A stretch of 64,000 bases of DNA, taken from positions 586,316-650,315 of the forward strand of contig NZ_KB900617.1 of NCBI RefSeq assembly GCF_000379025.1. The letters are read 5' to 3'. Below the pieces are notes generated by a model. That model did not search any database and had not been told where the DNA came from. It saw nothing but the letters and a program-made list of their open reading frames with translations. Position numbers and translations under genes: made by a program. Position 1 is the stretch's first letter. The number at the start of each line of letters is the position of its first letter. The DNA comes from Orenia marismortui DSM 5156 (GTDB lineage Bacteria > Bacillota > Halanaerobiia > Halobacteroidales > Halobacteroidaceae). This document shows positions 26,747 to 34,928 of this stretch, piece by piece.

Positions 26747-27967
26747 TTACCTCCTTGCCCAACCAAAAGCTTTTGGTTTATTTACTAAGCCAGTATTTAA
26801 TAATAAGTTGATTAGCATTCTAGTAACTACAATTGCTGTAAACATACTTACTAAAATACCTACACTTAATGTAATTGCAAATCCTCTAACAGTTCCAGTT
26901 CCAAAATAACCCAATATTGCAGCAGTAATTAAAGTTGTTATATTGGAATCTAAAATAGTTGTAAAAGCTCTTTTGAATCCAGCATTTACTGCAGCCTTCA
27001 CAGTCTTACCTTGTCGATATTCATACTTAATTCTTTCAAAAATAATTACATTAGCATCTACTGCCATACCAATAGATAAGATTAAACCAGCAATTCCTGG
27101 TAAAGTCAAAGTAGCATTTAATCCTGCTAAAACTCCTAATACAATCACACTATAGAAGCCTAAAGCAACTGCTGCCACTAAACCTGACATCCAATAAACT
27201 AAAGCCATAAAGACTATAATCAAAGACAAACCAATAATTCCCGCTTTAATACTTCTATCAATAGAAATCTTACCTAATGTTGGCCCCACAGTTCTATTCT
27301 CAATTACATCAACTGGAATAGGTAACGCACCAGCTCTAAGTAATAAAGCATTTTCTTGAGCATCTTCTATAGACTCATAACCTGTAATCTGTGCTTTTCC
27401 TCCTGTAATAGTTTCGTTAACACGAGGATTAGTTAATAAGTCTTCATCTAAATAAATACCTACCCTTTTTCCTTGGTTATTTCTTGTTATCTCAGCAAAC
27501 TTTTTCGCACCTTCTCTATTAAATTCAATAGAAACAATAGGTTGGTTAAACTGAGATTCAAATCCAGCCTGTGCATCTACTAAATATTCTCCAGTCATAA
27601 GAACTTCGCCAGCTTCATTTTTAAATATCAATTGGGCTGTTTGTCCAATTGTTTGAATAGCTTGGTTAGGATCATCAATTCCTGGTAGTTCTACAATAAT
27701 TCTTCTTGCTCCTTGTCTTTGTACAAGTGGTTCTGTTAATCCTAGTTCATTAACTCTTCTTTTAATAACATTCATTACTCTATTCATAGCATCATCGTTC
27801 ACCTGTGCTGTTTCAGTATCTTTCGCTTCTAAAACAACATGTGTTCCTCCACGTAAGTCTAATCCCAATTCAATACTCTCATCTAAGGGATATAAAAAAT
27901 ATGCTGCTAATGCTAATAATGCTAATACCATAATAAAGCTAAACATTCTTTTTTGTTTCCAATTCAT
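26747..27967 (-). CDS. secD: Protein translocase subunit SecD
   Basis: A 406-residue RND-type subunit of the Sec accessory complex. An N-terminal membrane helix is followed by LGLDLRGGTHVVLE, the extracytoplasmic P1 region, and six membrane segments with GMAVDANVIIFERIK and a conserved C-terminal block. Start MNWKQKRMF is chosen for GGGAGA upstream. secD and secF are separate genes five bases apart, so translation is probably coupled. Confidence 0.95.
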   Translation of the reverse strand: MNWKQKRMFSFIMVLALLALAAYFLYPLDESIELGLDLRGGTHVVLEAKDTETAQVNDDAMNRVMNVIKRRVNELGLTEPLVQRQGARRIIVELPGIDDPNQAIQTIGQTAQLIFKNEAGEVLMTGEYLVDAQAGFESQFNQPIVSIEFNREGAKKFAEITRNNQGKRVGIYLDEDLLTNPRVNETITGGKAQITGYESIEDAQENALLLRAGALPIPVDVIENRTVGPTLGKISIDRSIKAGIIGLSLIIVFMALVYWMSGLVAAVALGFYSVIVLGVLAGLNATLTLPGIAGLILSIGMAVDANVIIFERIKYEYRQGKTVKAAVNAGFKRAFTTILDSNITTLITAAILGYFGTGTVRGFAITLSVGILVSMFTAIVVTRMLINLLLNTGLVNKPKAFGWARR

Positions 27968-28247
27968 AATTCTGTCTCCCTTCCCCCTTAATAATAACAT
28001 TTATCACTTGCTTAAATAAAATTTATTCACCAATATAATATTTCTAGGTTTTTGTTTAGATTCCTTTTATAGAAATACTATATCCTGAATACAAGGCTAA
28101 TTATTATTAATTATATCTACTATTTATCTTTCTTATATTCTTATATATAATTATTGACACACTATTATAACTTCTAAAACCATAAATATTATAACACAAC
28201 ATATTTATTATATCCTGTAAAAAAGAGGTTGTCAATTAATCAAAATC

Positions 28248-28916
28248 TTATAATAACTTACTTTGATTTATTATTAATTCAAAGTCACATTCTAAATATT
28301 GGGCAGCTTTTCTAGACATCAACATTCTTGTTAGAAAAATTTCGAAATATTCTATAACTGAAATAACCTCTAAATCAATTTCTAACCTCAAAGTAATAGT
28401 CTTACTTTCTCTATTTACATCTATAAATGATTTTTTAGCAGCATAATTTACACGATCATGAATATCAAAAGTAGCAAATTCCTTATTTCTCACTCTTGTA
28501 TAATGAACATCAGATTTGTCAGCTATAATCAATGCTGCTGAAATTGGGTTAACTGGCTCACCAAAATTTTCATCATGATTACCTACTGCTCCAATAATCA
28601 TTGCTATCTCTTCATAATCCATTCCTAAATTACTAAGTAATCTTTCTGTTATTAATGCCGAATGTTGATCATGATCATGGCGATTAATAACATTTCCTAT
28701 ATCGTGAATATAACCTGCAATTTGACCTAGCTCTACTATTCGTCTTGAATAATCTAATTCAGTTAAAATATTACTAACCAGATTAGATATTAATCCAGCA
28801 TGCCTAAATCCATGTTCAGTAAATCCAATCTCTCCTAAATGTTCATTTGCTGTTTTAATATATGCCTTTACAACTTCATTCTTCTTAATATCCTCTACAG
28901 TGACTAGATCTGACAT
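28248..28916 (-). CDS. HD-domain phosphohydrolase-like protein
   Basis: A 222-residue protein with a metal-dependent HD domain: His of HGFRHAGLISNLV, then GYIHDIGNVINRHDHDQHS, a later GNHDEN and ADKSDVHYTR. The set of His and Asp residues is complete, so hydrolysis of a phosphoester (perhaps a nucleotide) is likely; the substrate is unknown. The start MSDLVTVED is preceded by AGGGGGAAA. It stands alone after secD. Confidence 0.8.
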   Translation of the reverse strand: MSDLVTVEDIKKNEVVKAYIKTANEHLGEIGFTEHGFRHAGLISNLVSNILTELDYSRRIVELGQIAGYIHDIGNVINRHDHDQHSALITERLLSNLGMDYEEIAMIIGAVGNHDENFGEPVNPISAALIIADKSDVHYTRVRNKEFATFDIHDRVNYAAKKSFIDVNRESKTITLRLEIDLEVISVIEYFEIFLTRMLMSRKAAQYLECDFELIINQSKLL

Positions 28917-29019
28917 CTGACTTTCCCCCTTAGTACTTATTAACATAATTTTATATAATAATAAAAAGTTAGATATAATCTATTTTTAATATAAACAACC
29001 TTAGAATGAAATTTTAATA

Positions 29020-29170
29020 TGTCTTATAGAAAAAAATTGCGACAGTTTCGGAGTTAGGCGTTAGGAAGTGGTAGGTAGGAAGACCTTACTAACTCCTATA
29101 ACCTATGACCTATCACCTAAAAGTGTCACACTATATCCATTAAATTTCACTTTAGACTTGGATATCTATA
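29020..29170. repeat. Dispersed inverted-repeat element with 7-bp periodic arms (copy 1)
   Basis: This intergenic element begins GCGACAGTTTCGG and ends GTGTCAC...CCATTAA. Its left arm is a run of degenerate heptads (GGAGTTA, GGCGTTA, GGAAGTG) and its right arm the complementary run (AACTCCT, ATAACCT, ATGACCT, ATCACCT). A second copy in opposite orientation lies near 52.6 kb and matches it over more than 100 bp, including the flanks. It encodes nothing. Confidence 0.85.
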
Positions 29171-29367
29171 AAATATAACTAAAGCAACTTAGAAATAGTA
29201 TTGAAATAAATCCATAACTCAAAATAAGTCCACTTAATTTAGTATGGATTGATTTAAACAATATATTCATCGCCTAGCTGAGTCAAAATCTACCTTTAAT
29301 AATTATAAATAATCTTCTAAATATAATTCTTCTTATCTCTGGAGGCTATCTTTTTTTGATTTTATCC
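29171..29367. other. AT-rich intergenic stretch upstream of the ABC transporter
   Basis: No gene or recognisable riboswitch is seen. The only features of the HD-gene to transporter gap are the repeat to its left and the promoter to its right. Confidence 0.5.
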
Positions 29368-29396
29368 TTTACTTTGTTAAAGTAATAAATTATAAT
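29368..29396 (+). promoter_or_regulatory. Promoter with an operator-like dyad, amino-acid ABC transporter
   Basis: TTTACT (29368-29373) and TATAAT (29391-29396) with a 17-bp spacer. A perfect inverted repeat, TTACTTT-gtt-AAAGTAA (29369-29385), covers the -35 and half of the spacer. It is a candidate repressor site; the regulator is not known. Confidence 0.6.
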
Positions 29397-29434
29397 ATAT
29401 TCAGAGAATAAATATACATAGGGGGCTAGAATTT

Positions 29435-30247
29435 ATGAAAAAAAATATGATAATTTTAATTGTGTTACTTATGTCAGTGTCTTTAATTATTTCTGGGTGT
29501 GGTGGAAATAAATCAGCTACAACTACTAAAAATTCACTTGAAGAGATAAAAGAACAAGGTTATTTTGTAGTAGGGCTTGATGATAACTTCCCACCAATGG
29601 GCTTTAGAAGCGAATCTGGAGAGATAGTTGGTTTTGATATAGATTTAGCAAAAGAAGCCGCTAAAAGACTAGGTGTTGACGTTAAATTTAAACCTGTTGA
29701 TTGGGATGGAGTTATCTTAAGCCTTAAAAACGGTAATATAGATGTTATCTGGAATGGATTAACAGTAACTGAAAAAAGAAAAGAACAAATAGCTTTTTCT
29801 AATGTCTATGTTGCTAATAGACAGGCAATAATCGTAAGAAAAGATTCAGATATTAAAACTACTGAAGATTTAGCTGAATCAGTAGTAGGGCTTCAAATGG
29901 GTAGTAGTAGTGAGCAAGCTCTAAAATCAAATCAAGAATTATCTAAATCATTAAAAAATATTAGAAAATACTCAAATAACGTTGAAGCTTTATTAGATTT
30001 AAGGGCAGGACGAATTGATGCGGTAATTATAGACGAAATAGTTGGTAGATATTATATTACAAAGAAAAAAGCAGACTATAAAGTTCTTGATCAATATTTA
30101 GCAGAAGAAGATTATGCAGTTGGAATTAGAAAAGAAGATAATGAATTTAGAGAAGAATTAAATAAAGTACTTGATGAGATGAAAGAAGATGGTACAGCAG
30201 CCAAAATTTCGGAGAAATGGTTTAGTGAAGATATTCTTGTCAAGTAA
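29435..30247 (+). CDS. Polar amino-acid ABC transporter, substrate-binding lipoprotein
   Basis: A 270-residue extracytoplasmic solute-binding protein of family 3. The lipoprotein signal peptide ends in the lipobox LIISGC with Cys22 as the lipid anchor. The family signature GFDIDLAKEAAKRLG is at about residues 67-81. It captures a polar amino acid (family members bind Gln, Glu, Arg, His or cystine); the residues seen do not fix which one. It is first of three co-oriented genes with a GGGGG ribosome-binding site. Confidence 0.93.
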   Translation: MKKNMIILIVLLMSVSLIISGCGGNKSATTTKNSLEEIKEQGYFVVGLDDNFPPMGFRSESGEIVGFDIDLAKEAAKRLGVDVKFKPVDWDGVILSLKNGNIDVIWNGLTVTEKRKEQIAFSNVYVANRQAIIVRKDSDIKTTEDLAESVVGLQMGSSSEQALKSNQELSKSLKNIRKYSNNVEALLDLRAGRIDAVIIDEIVGRYYITKKKADYKVLDQYLAEEDYAVGIRKEDNEFREELNKVLDEMKEDGTAAKISEKWFSEDILVK

Positions 30248-30272
30248 AAAATAAAGTAAGGGGATATTTAAA

Positions 30273-30920
30273 ATGTCGTATATCTTAGATATTACAAAAT
30301 TCATATTAGGTGGTCTTACAGTAACTTTAAAGTTATATATAGTAACAGCTATATTCTGTCTTCCTCTAGGAATTATATTAGCACTAGCTAAATCATCAAA
30401 ATTTAAGGTGTTAAACAGAATATTAGGGATATATACTTGGATCTTTAGGGGGACTCCTTTATTACTTCAGCTATTCTTTATTTATTATGGCTTACCTATT
30501 ATTTTTGAAAGTCTTACACTTACACCATTTTTGGCAGCATCAATTACCTTTGTTATTAATTATTCTGCCTATTTAACTGAAATATTCAGAGCAGGAATTG
30601 GATCTATAAATGATGGACAATATGAAGCAGCACATGCTTTAGGAATGAATTATAGACAGACAATGACCAGAATAATCATTCCTCAAGCCATTAGAAGAGT
30701 TATACCTCCAATTTGTAATGAAGCAATAAATCTAGTTAAAGATACAGCATTAGTTGTAACTATTGGAATGGGAGACTTATTAAGATCTGCTAAAGAAGTT
30801 GTTACAAGGGACTTTACAATAACTCCTTTTATTGTAGCTGCTATATTTTATTTACTAATAAGTTCTATTATCGTAAGTGTCTTTAAGAGAATAGAAGATA
30901 AATACTGTATATCTGAATAG
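30273..30920 (+). CDS. Polar amino-acid ABC transporter, permease
   Basis: A 215-residue HisM-type permease with about five membrane segments. The first part carries the family [18 protein letters not shown] block. [18 protein letters not shown] and the ATPase-contact [24 protein letters not shown] (EAA loop) are intact. It lies between the binding protein (25 bp) and the ATPase (11 bp). With a single permease gene it probably forms a homodimer. Confidence 0.95.
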   Translation: MSYILDITKFILGGLTVTLKLYIVTAIFCLPLGIILALAKSSKFKVLNRILGIYTWIFRGTPLLLQLFFIYYGLPIIFESLTLTPFLAASITFVINYSAYLTEIFRAGIGSINDGQYEAAHALGMNYRQTMTRIIIPQAIRRVIPPICNEAINLVKDTALVVTIGMGDLLRSAKEVVTRDFTITPFIVAAIFYLLISSIIVSVFKRIEDKYCISE

Positions 30921-30931
30921 AGGGGATTTAT

Positions 30932-31636
30932 ATGATAGAAGTAAAAAAGATAAGCAAAAAATTTAAAGATTTAGAAGTACTAAAAGATGTATCACTAGAA
31001 GTAAGCAAAGGGGAAATAATCTCTATTATTGGTCCATCAGGTTCTGGAAAGAGTACCCTCTTAAGATGTTTGAATAAGTTAGAAGATATTCAATCTGGGA
31101 CCATTAAAATTGAAGGGGAATTATTAAATAGGAATAATTGTAAAAAACTAGGAATGGTCTTTCAAGGATTTAACCTATTCCCCCATAAAACTGTATTAGA
31201 AAATATAATAGAAGCTCCTATAATAGTTAAAAAGATGAGTAAAGATAAAGCTATAAAGTTAGCTGATGACCTTCTTAAAAAAGTAGGGTTGCTAGATAAG
31301 AAGGATAGTTATCCTTCACAACTTTCTGGAGGACAAAAGCAGAGAATTGCTATAGCTAGAGCCCTAGCAATGAATCCACATATCATGTTATTTGATGAAC
31401 CAACTTCCGCCTTAGATCCTGAACTTGTAGGCGATGTTTTAAGTGTAATCAAAGAACTCGCTAAAGAGCATATGACAATGCTTGTAGTAACTCATCAGAT
31501 GCAGTTTGCTAAAGAAGTATCTGACAGAGTAATCTTCATGGATCAAGGAAAGATTATTGAAGATGGATCACCTACAGAGATATTTGAAAATCCTAGTCAT
31601 GATAGATTACGACAATTCTTAAGTAGTATTATCTAA
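30932..31636 (+). CDS. Polar amino-acid ABC transporter, ATP-binding protein
   Basis: A 234-residue ABC ATPase of the GlnQ/HisP type. Walker [11 protein letters not shown]-loop [12 protein letters not shown], signature [15 protein letters not shown], Walker [15 protein letters not shown] and the H-switch VVTHQ are all intact. It is the last gene of the operon, and a strong palindromic terminator follows 15 bp later. Confidence 0.96.
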   Translation: MIEVKKISKKFKDLEVLKDVSLEVSKGEIISIIGPSGSGKSTLLRCLNKLEDIQSGTIKIEGELLNRNNCKKLGMVFQGFNLFPHKTVLENIIEAPIIVKKMSKDKAIKLADDLLKKVGLLDKKDSYPSQLSGGQKQRIAIARALAMNPHIMLFDEPTSALDPELVGDVLSVIKELAKEHMTMLVVTHQMQFAKEVSDRVIFMDQGKIIEDGSPTEIFENPSHDRLRQFLSSII

Positions 31637-31651
31637 AATGTTTTTTAAGAC

Positions 31652-31699
31652 TTAAATATAAAAGCTCTGATCAAATTTGATCAGAGCTTTTATATTTAA
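31652..31699 (+). terminator. Terminator of the amino-acid ABC transporter operon
   Basis: A perfect 48-bp palindrome (24-bp arms containing AAAGCTCTGATCAAA). Because it faces the ferritin-like gene coming from the other side, it may serve both convergent transcripts. Confidence 0.9.
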
Positions 31700-31771
31700 A
31701 CTACAATTTTAATTCATTATTTTTTTATTACAACTTATCTACCTAAGTACCCCAAAGATCATAAGTTAATT

Positions 31772-32254
31772 TTATAATCCTTCTTTTATCTGTATAAGCT
31801 TTACTAGATGCTTCTTTTCTTCTTTGATTAACTGATCGATAGTTTTTTTATGCTTATCACTCATAACCTTCCTAAATTCATTAAAGGCTATAATAGAATC
31901 CTTTTCAAATCTAATAGCTAATTCAATTACCTTTCTTTCTTGAAGATTATCTTTTATTTTTTCAATTAATGGATCTAAATCATTTATTACATGAGTATTA
32001 ATTAATGATTTAATATAATCTTCATATTCTCCATCATAGCTTTCATGTTTGTCTATAGTAGCTAATTCTTTCCCCATCTCTTTAAACTTAGATTTATGAA
32101 CTTTCTCTTCTGAAGCTAAAAAATCAAATAACTTCTGAACATCTTTTAAGCTCACTAAATTAGCTAAATTTTTGTAAAATCCATACCCCTCTTCTTCTAA
32201 CTTTACTGCAACATCAATTAACTCTCGAGCATCAAAGTTGAACGTCTTATACAT
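31772..32254 (-). CDS. Ferritin-like (rubrerythrin-type) diiron protein
   Basis: A 160-residue four-helix protein. Glu and Glu-x2-His motifs recur in the right places (VKLEEEGYGFY, ASEEKVHKSKF, RFEKDSIIAF, KEEKKHLVKL), as in the diiron core of the rubrerythrin/ferritin-like superfamily. There is no C-terminal rubredoxin domain. Such proteins often detoxify peroxide or store iron in anaerobes; the exact role here is inferred. It is a single gene, with AGGAGGG before the ATG. Confidence 0.8.
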   Translation of the reverse strand: MYKTFNFDARELIDVAVKLEEEGYGFYKNLANLVSLKDVQKLFDFLASEEKVHKSKFKEMGKELATIDKHESYDGEYEDYIKSLINTHVINDLDPLIEKIKDNLQERKVIELAIRFEKDSIIAFNEFRKVMSDKHKKTIDQLIKEEKKHLVKLIQIKEGL

Positions 32255-32575
32255 GCTTAGCCCTCCTTTTATTGAAATTACTATGCTAACTCTAAAAAAG
32301 TTGTCTATCCTTGATCTTTTATGATACGAACTGAAATTTTTAAGTATTTAACTAAAAATCTTTTTTGCTACAGATATTCACTGATTTAAAGGTCTTAACA
32401 GGTTAAAGAAAATCAAGCAATTTAATTACTCCAATAAAAAATTATCAAATTTAATTTAACAAATCTAAATCTTCCATCATAATAGTTCTAATCATTATTT
32501 AATTTCTAAATTAATATTTTATCCGTGTTTATCTGTGACTAAAAATTATTTTTTAGATAATTAATCAATAGCAAA
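32255..32575. other. AT-rich gap between the ferritin-like gene and hcp
   Basis: No gene seen. Around 32515-32540 it contains ATCCGTGTTTATCTGTGAC, a wording common in intergenic repeats of many bacteria, with a possible degenerate complement near 32370. The match is too weak to call an element. Confidence 0.4.
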
Positions 32576-32613
32576 AATTGGGGCATTAAGAATATTATTC
32601 TCAATGCCCCAAT
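32576..32613 (-). terminator. Terminator of the ferredoxin-hcp operon
   Basis: On the minus strand ATTGGGGCATT pairs with AATGCCCCAAT around an AT-rich inner stem, followed by TTTTTGC. It lies about 35 bp past the hcp stop codon. Confidence 0.85.
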
Positions 32614-32647
32614 GCAAAGTAGCTTTATAGTTTATAATTTATTCAAA

Positions 32648-34297
32648 TTATGCTTCTAAGAACATTTCAATATCTTCTTCTACTTCACCAATTCCTGCGA
32701 TACCAAACTTCTCAACCAATACATTAGCTACATTGGCAGATAAGAATGCTGGTAATGTAGGTCCTAAGTGAATATTCTTAACTCCTAGATATAATAGAGC
32801 TAATAGTACGATTACAGCTTTCTGCTCATACCAAGCAATATTATAGGAGATAGGTAATTCATTGATATCTTCTAATTCAAATACCTCTTGAAGTTTCATT
32901 GCAATTACTGCTAGAGAGTAAGAGTCATTACATTGACCTGCATCTAATACTCTTGGAATTCCTCCAATATCACCTAAATCAAGTTTATTATATCTATATT
33001 TAGCACATCCTGCTGTTAAGATTACTGTATCCTCTGGTAGCTCTTGGGCAAACTTAGTATAGTAATCTCTACCTTTCATTCTACCATCACAACCAGCCAT
33101 TACGAAGAACTGTTTGATAGCTCCACCTTTTACAGCCTCTACTACCTTATCAGCTAAGGCTAATACCTGATTATGAGCAAATCCTCCTACAATTGTTCCA
33201 TTTTCAATCTCTTGAGGAACATCACATTTCTTAGCCAATTCAATGATTTCACTGAAATCTTTCTTTCCATTCTCATCAGCTTCAATATGTGTAGCACCAT
33301 CTAGCCCAGCAGCTCCAGTTGTAAAGATTCTATCTTTATAGCTTGCATTTGCTTTTGGTGGTACAATACAGTTAGTTGTAAATAGAATTGGACCATTAAA
33401 ACTTTCAAACTCTTCTCTCTGCTTCCACCATGCATTACCATAGTTTCCAACAAAGTGGTCATACTTCTTGAATGCTGGATAATAATTTGCTGGTAACATC
33501 TCACTATGAGTATAAACATCTACTCCAGTTCCTTCAGTCTGCTCTAATAATTGTTCCATATCCTTTAAATCATGACCACTGATTAAAATTGCTGGGTTAT
33601 CTTTTGTTCCAATATTTACTTCTGTAATCTCTGGATTACCATAAGTCTCTGTATTTGCTTTATCTAATTGAGCCATTGCATTTACACCAAATTTACCTGT
33701 TTCTAATGTTAATGCTACTAATTCATCATCTGTTAAAGTATCATCTGTTGTCTTAACTAATGCTTCTTGCATAAAGTCATAAAGTTCTTGATCTTCATAA
33801 TCTAAATTATAAGAATGCTCCATATATGCTGCTAAACCTTTAATACCATAAGTAATAAGCTCTCTTAATGATCTTACATCTTCATTTTCAGTCTGTAATA
33901 CTCCTACTTCTTCTGCTTTAGCCATAAATTCTTCTTTAGTATCAGCAGTCCAAGTAGCTCCTTCAAATAGATCAATAAACTCTGCTCCAGCTTCTTCCGC
34001 CTTAGCCTTAACTTCTCCTCTTAGCGCTAAACCTTCTTTAATCTGCTCTACAAAAGCATCATTATCAAAATTGGCATTAGTAATAGTCATAAACAAGCTC
34101 TCCATTACAAAGAAGTCTACCTTAGGAGTTTCAACACCTAACTCTTTGGCTTTTGTACTATAAGTAGAAATTCCTTTTAATACATAAATTAATAAATCTT
34201 GAAGATTTGCTGTAGTATCTTGCTTGCCACAGACACCTCTTACTGTACATCCCTTTCCACCTGCTGCTTCTTGACATTGATAACAGAACATTGACAT
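32648..34297 (-). CDS. hcp: Hydroxylamine reductase (hybrid cluster protein, prismane)
   Basis: A 549-residue cytoplasmic iron-sulfur protein reducing hydroxylamine or nitric oxide. The N-terminal cysteines Cys5-x2-Cys8-x8-Cys17-x5-Cys23 ligate a [4Fe-4S] cluster and mark the class found in strict anaerobes. The hybrid-cluster ligands lie in [28 protein letters not shown] and DAGQCNDSY. It is preceded by a small ferredoxin gene 31 bp away, a likely electron donor. The operon carries a Crp/Fnr-type site, in line with regulation by HcpR-like factors. Confidence 0.97.
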   Translation of the reverse strand: MSMFCYQCQEAAGGKGCTVRGVCGKQDTTANLQDLLIYVLKGISTYSTKAKELGVETPKVDFFVMESLFMTITNANFDNDAFVEQIKEGLALRGEVKAKAEEAGAEFIDLFEGATWTADTKEEFMAKAEEVGVLQTENEDVRSLRELITYGIKGLAAYMEHSYNLDYEDQELYDFMQEALVKTTDDTLTDDELVALTLETGKFGVNAMAQLDKANTETYGNPEITEVNIGTKDNPAILISGHDLKDMEQLLEQTEGTGVDVYTHSEMLPANYYPAFKKYDHFVGNYGNAWWKQREEFESFNGPILFTTNCIVPPKANASYKDRIFTTGAAGLDGATHIEADENGKKDFSEIIELAKKCDVPQEIENGTIVGGFAHNQVLALADKVVEAVKGGAIKQFFVMAGCDGRMKGRDYYTKFAQELPEDTVILTAGCAKYRYNKLDLGDIGGIPRVLDAGQCNDSYSLAVIAMKLQEVFELEDINELPISYNIAWYEQKAVIVLLALLYLGVKNIHLGPTLPAFLSANVANVLVEKFGIAGIGEVEEDIEMFLEA

Positions 34298-34328
34298 TCT
34301 ATATCTCCTCCTCTTAATATAATGAAAT

Positions 34329-34514
34329 TTAGTCTTCTAACTCAATACATGAAACAGGACAATTAGCTACACATGCCCCACACTCAATACAACTTTCTGG
34401 ATTAACCACTTTAGAAACATCTTCAATTTCAAATACATTTGGATCAGCTGGACAAACACTTTGACAAACACCACAAGCAATACACTCGGATTCATCAACT
34501 ACAGGATAAGACAT
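34329..34514 (-). CDS. 2[4Fe-4S] ferredoxin
   Basis: A 61-residue bacterial-type ferredoxin. The two cluster motifs are [12 protein letters not shown] and [12 protein letters not shown], each C-x2-C-x2-C-x3-C, with an extra residue run ([10 protein letters not shown]) after the first. It is co-transcribed with hcp and probably passes electrons to it. A small ferredoxin next to hcp is a known pairing in anaerobes. The ATG is preceded by AAGGAGGAGA. Confidence 0.95.
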   Translation of the reverse strand: MSYPVVDESECIACGVCQSVCPADPNVFEIEDVSKVVNPESCIECGACVANCPVSCIELED

Positions 34515-34599
34515 CTTATCTCCTCCTTATGTAGCTAGTAATTAATTTTTCTTCTTAGCCCTTAATCGGTTTTAAGTAATTTTTACTCTTCTTAACTAA

Positions 34600-34605
34600 A
34601 TTATA
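34600..34605 (-). promoter_or_regulatory. -10 element of the ferredoxin-hcp promoter (TATAAT, no good -35)
   Basis: TATAAT on the minus strand has no recognisable -35 at 16-18 bp, which is typical of an activator-dependent promoter. It predicts a start near 34593. Confidence 0.55.
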
Positions 34606-34626
34606 AAGCAATCTTAATAGAACTTA

Positions 34627-34642
34627 TATGAGTTATCTCACA
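34627..34642 (-). promoter_or_regulatory. Crp/Fnr-family binding site (TGTGA-N6-TCATA) of the ferredoxin-hcp operon
   Basis: The minus strand reads TGTGAGATAACTCATA, one base from the ideal TGTGA-N6-TCACA palindrome. Its centre is 41.5 bp from the start predicted from the TATAAT box, the place used by class II Crp/Fnr activators. HcpR, a Crp/Fnr-family regulator, is known to control hcp and an associated ferredoxin in anaerobes; assignment to HcpR is inference. Confidence 0.6.
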
Positions 34643-34663
34643 TTACTAAAAAAATTTTAGTAA
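34643..34663. promoter_or_regulatory. A/T inverted repeat adjacent to the Crp/Fnr site
   Basis: TTACTAAAA-AAA-TTTTAGTAA, a perfect 9-bp inverted repeat around three bases, begins directly beside the Crp/Fnr-like palindrome. It could be a second operator or an UP-like A-tract; it may also be chance in AT-rich DNA. Confidence 0.35.
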
Positions 34664-34707
34664 ATATTACTATGTTTAAAAAGCTCTAACTAGATATATT
34701 TATGAGT

Positions 34708-34799
34708 ATAAAGCGACAGTAACGAGTGACGAGTAACAGGTGACAAATTAAGATATTTACTGCTTACTGCTCACTTGTCACTAGTTACTGAAGTGTTAG
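34708..34799. repeat. Dispersed inverted-repeat element with 7-bp periodic arms (copy 3, variant)
   Basis: It starts TAAAGCGACAG and ends AAGTGTTAG, the same ends as the 52.6-kb copy, but the arms use different heptads: AGTAACG, AGTGACG, AGTAACA, GGTGACA on one side and CTTACTG, CTCACTT, GTCACTA, GTTACTG on the other. It lies between the divergent ferredoxin and DUF1576 genes. Confidence 0.75.
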
Positions 34800-34858
34800 A
34801 ATTTCTTTCTAATATTCAATTCCTCTACTAATATAAGATATAGAATTAAAAATATAAC

Positions 34859-34888
34859 TTTCAATTATAATATCTTATATGTTATAAT
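34859..34888 (+). promoter_or_regulatory. Promoter of the DUF1576 gene (TATAAT)
   Basis: TATAAT at 34883-34888 with a weak -35 (TTTCAA, 18-bp spacer) predicts a start near 34895. That excludes the upstream in-frame TTG as translational start. Confidence 0.5.
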
Positions 34889-34928
34889 CATCTTGTTTGT
34901 CAATCTAAATAAATTTTGTAGAAGGGAG

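Noticed and set aside
29171-29434. A riboswitch (lysine, T-box or SAM) before the amino-acid transporter
   Set aside because: No T-box motif, no conserved aptamer core and no terminator were found between promoter and start codon; the promoter is only about 40 bp from the gene.
33301-33519. A 72-codon minus-strand frame inside hcp
   Set aside because: It is a shifted frame within a clearly real gene, with no ribosome-binding site or family resemblance.
34708-34799. Short tandem repeats considered as a small CRISPR array
   Set aside because: Units are 7 bp without spacers and form one inverted repeat; no cas genes are seen.
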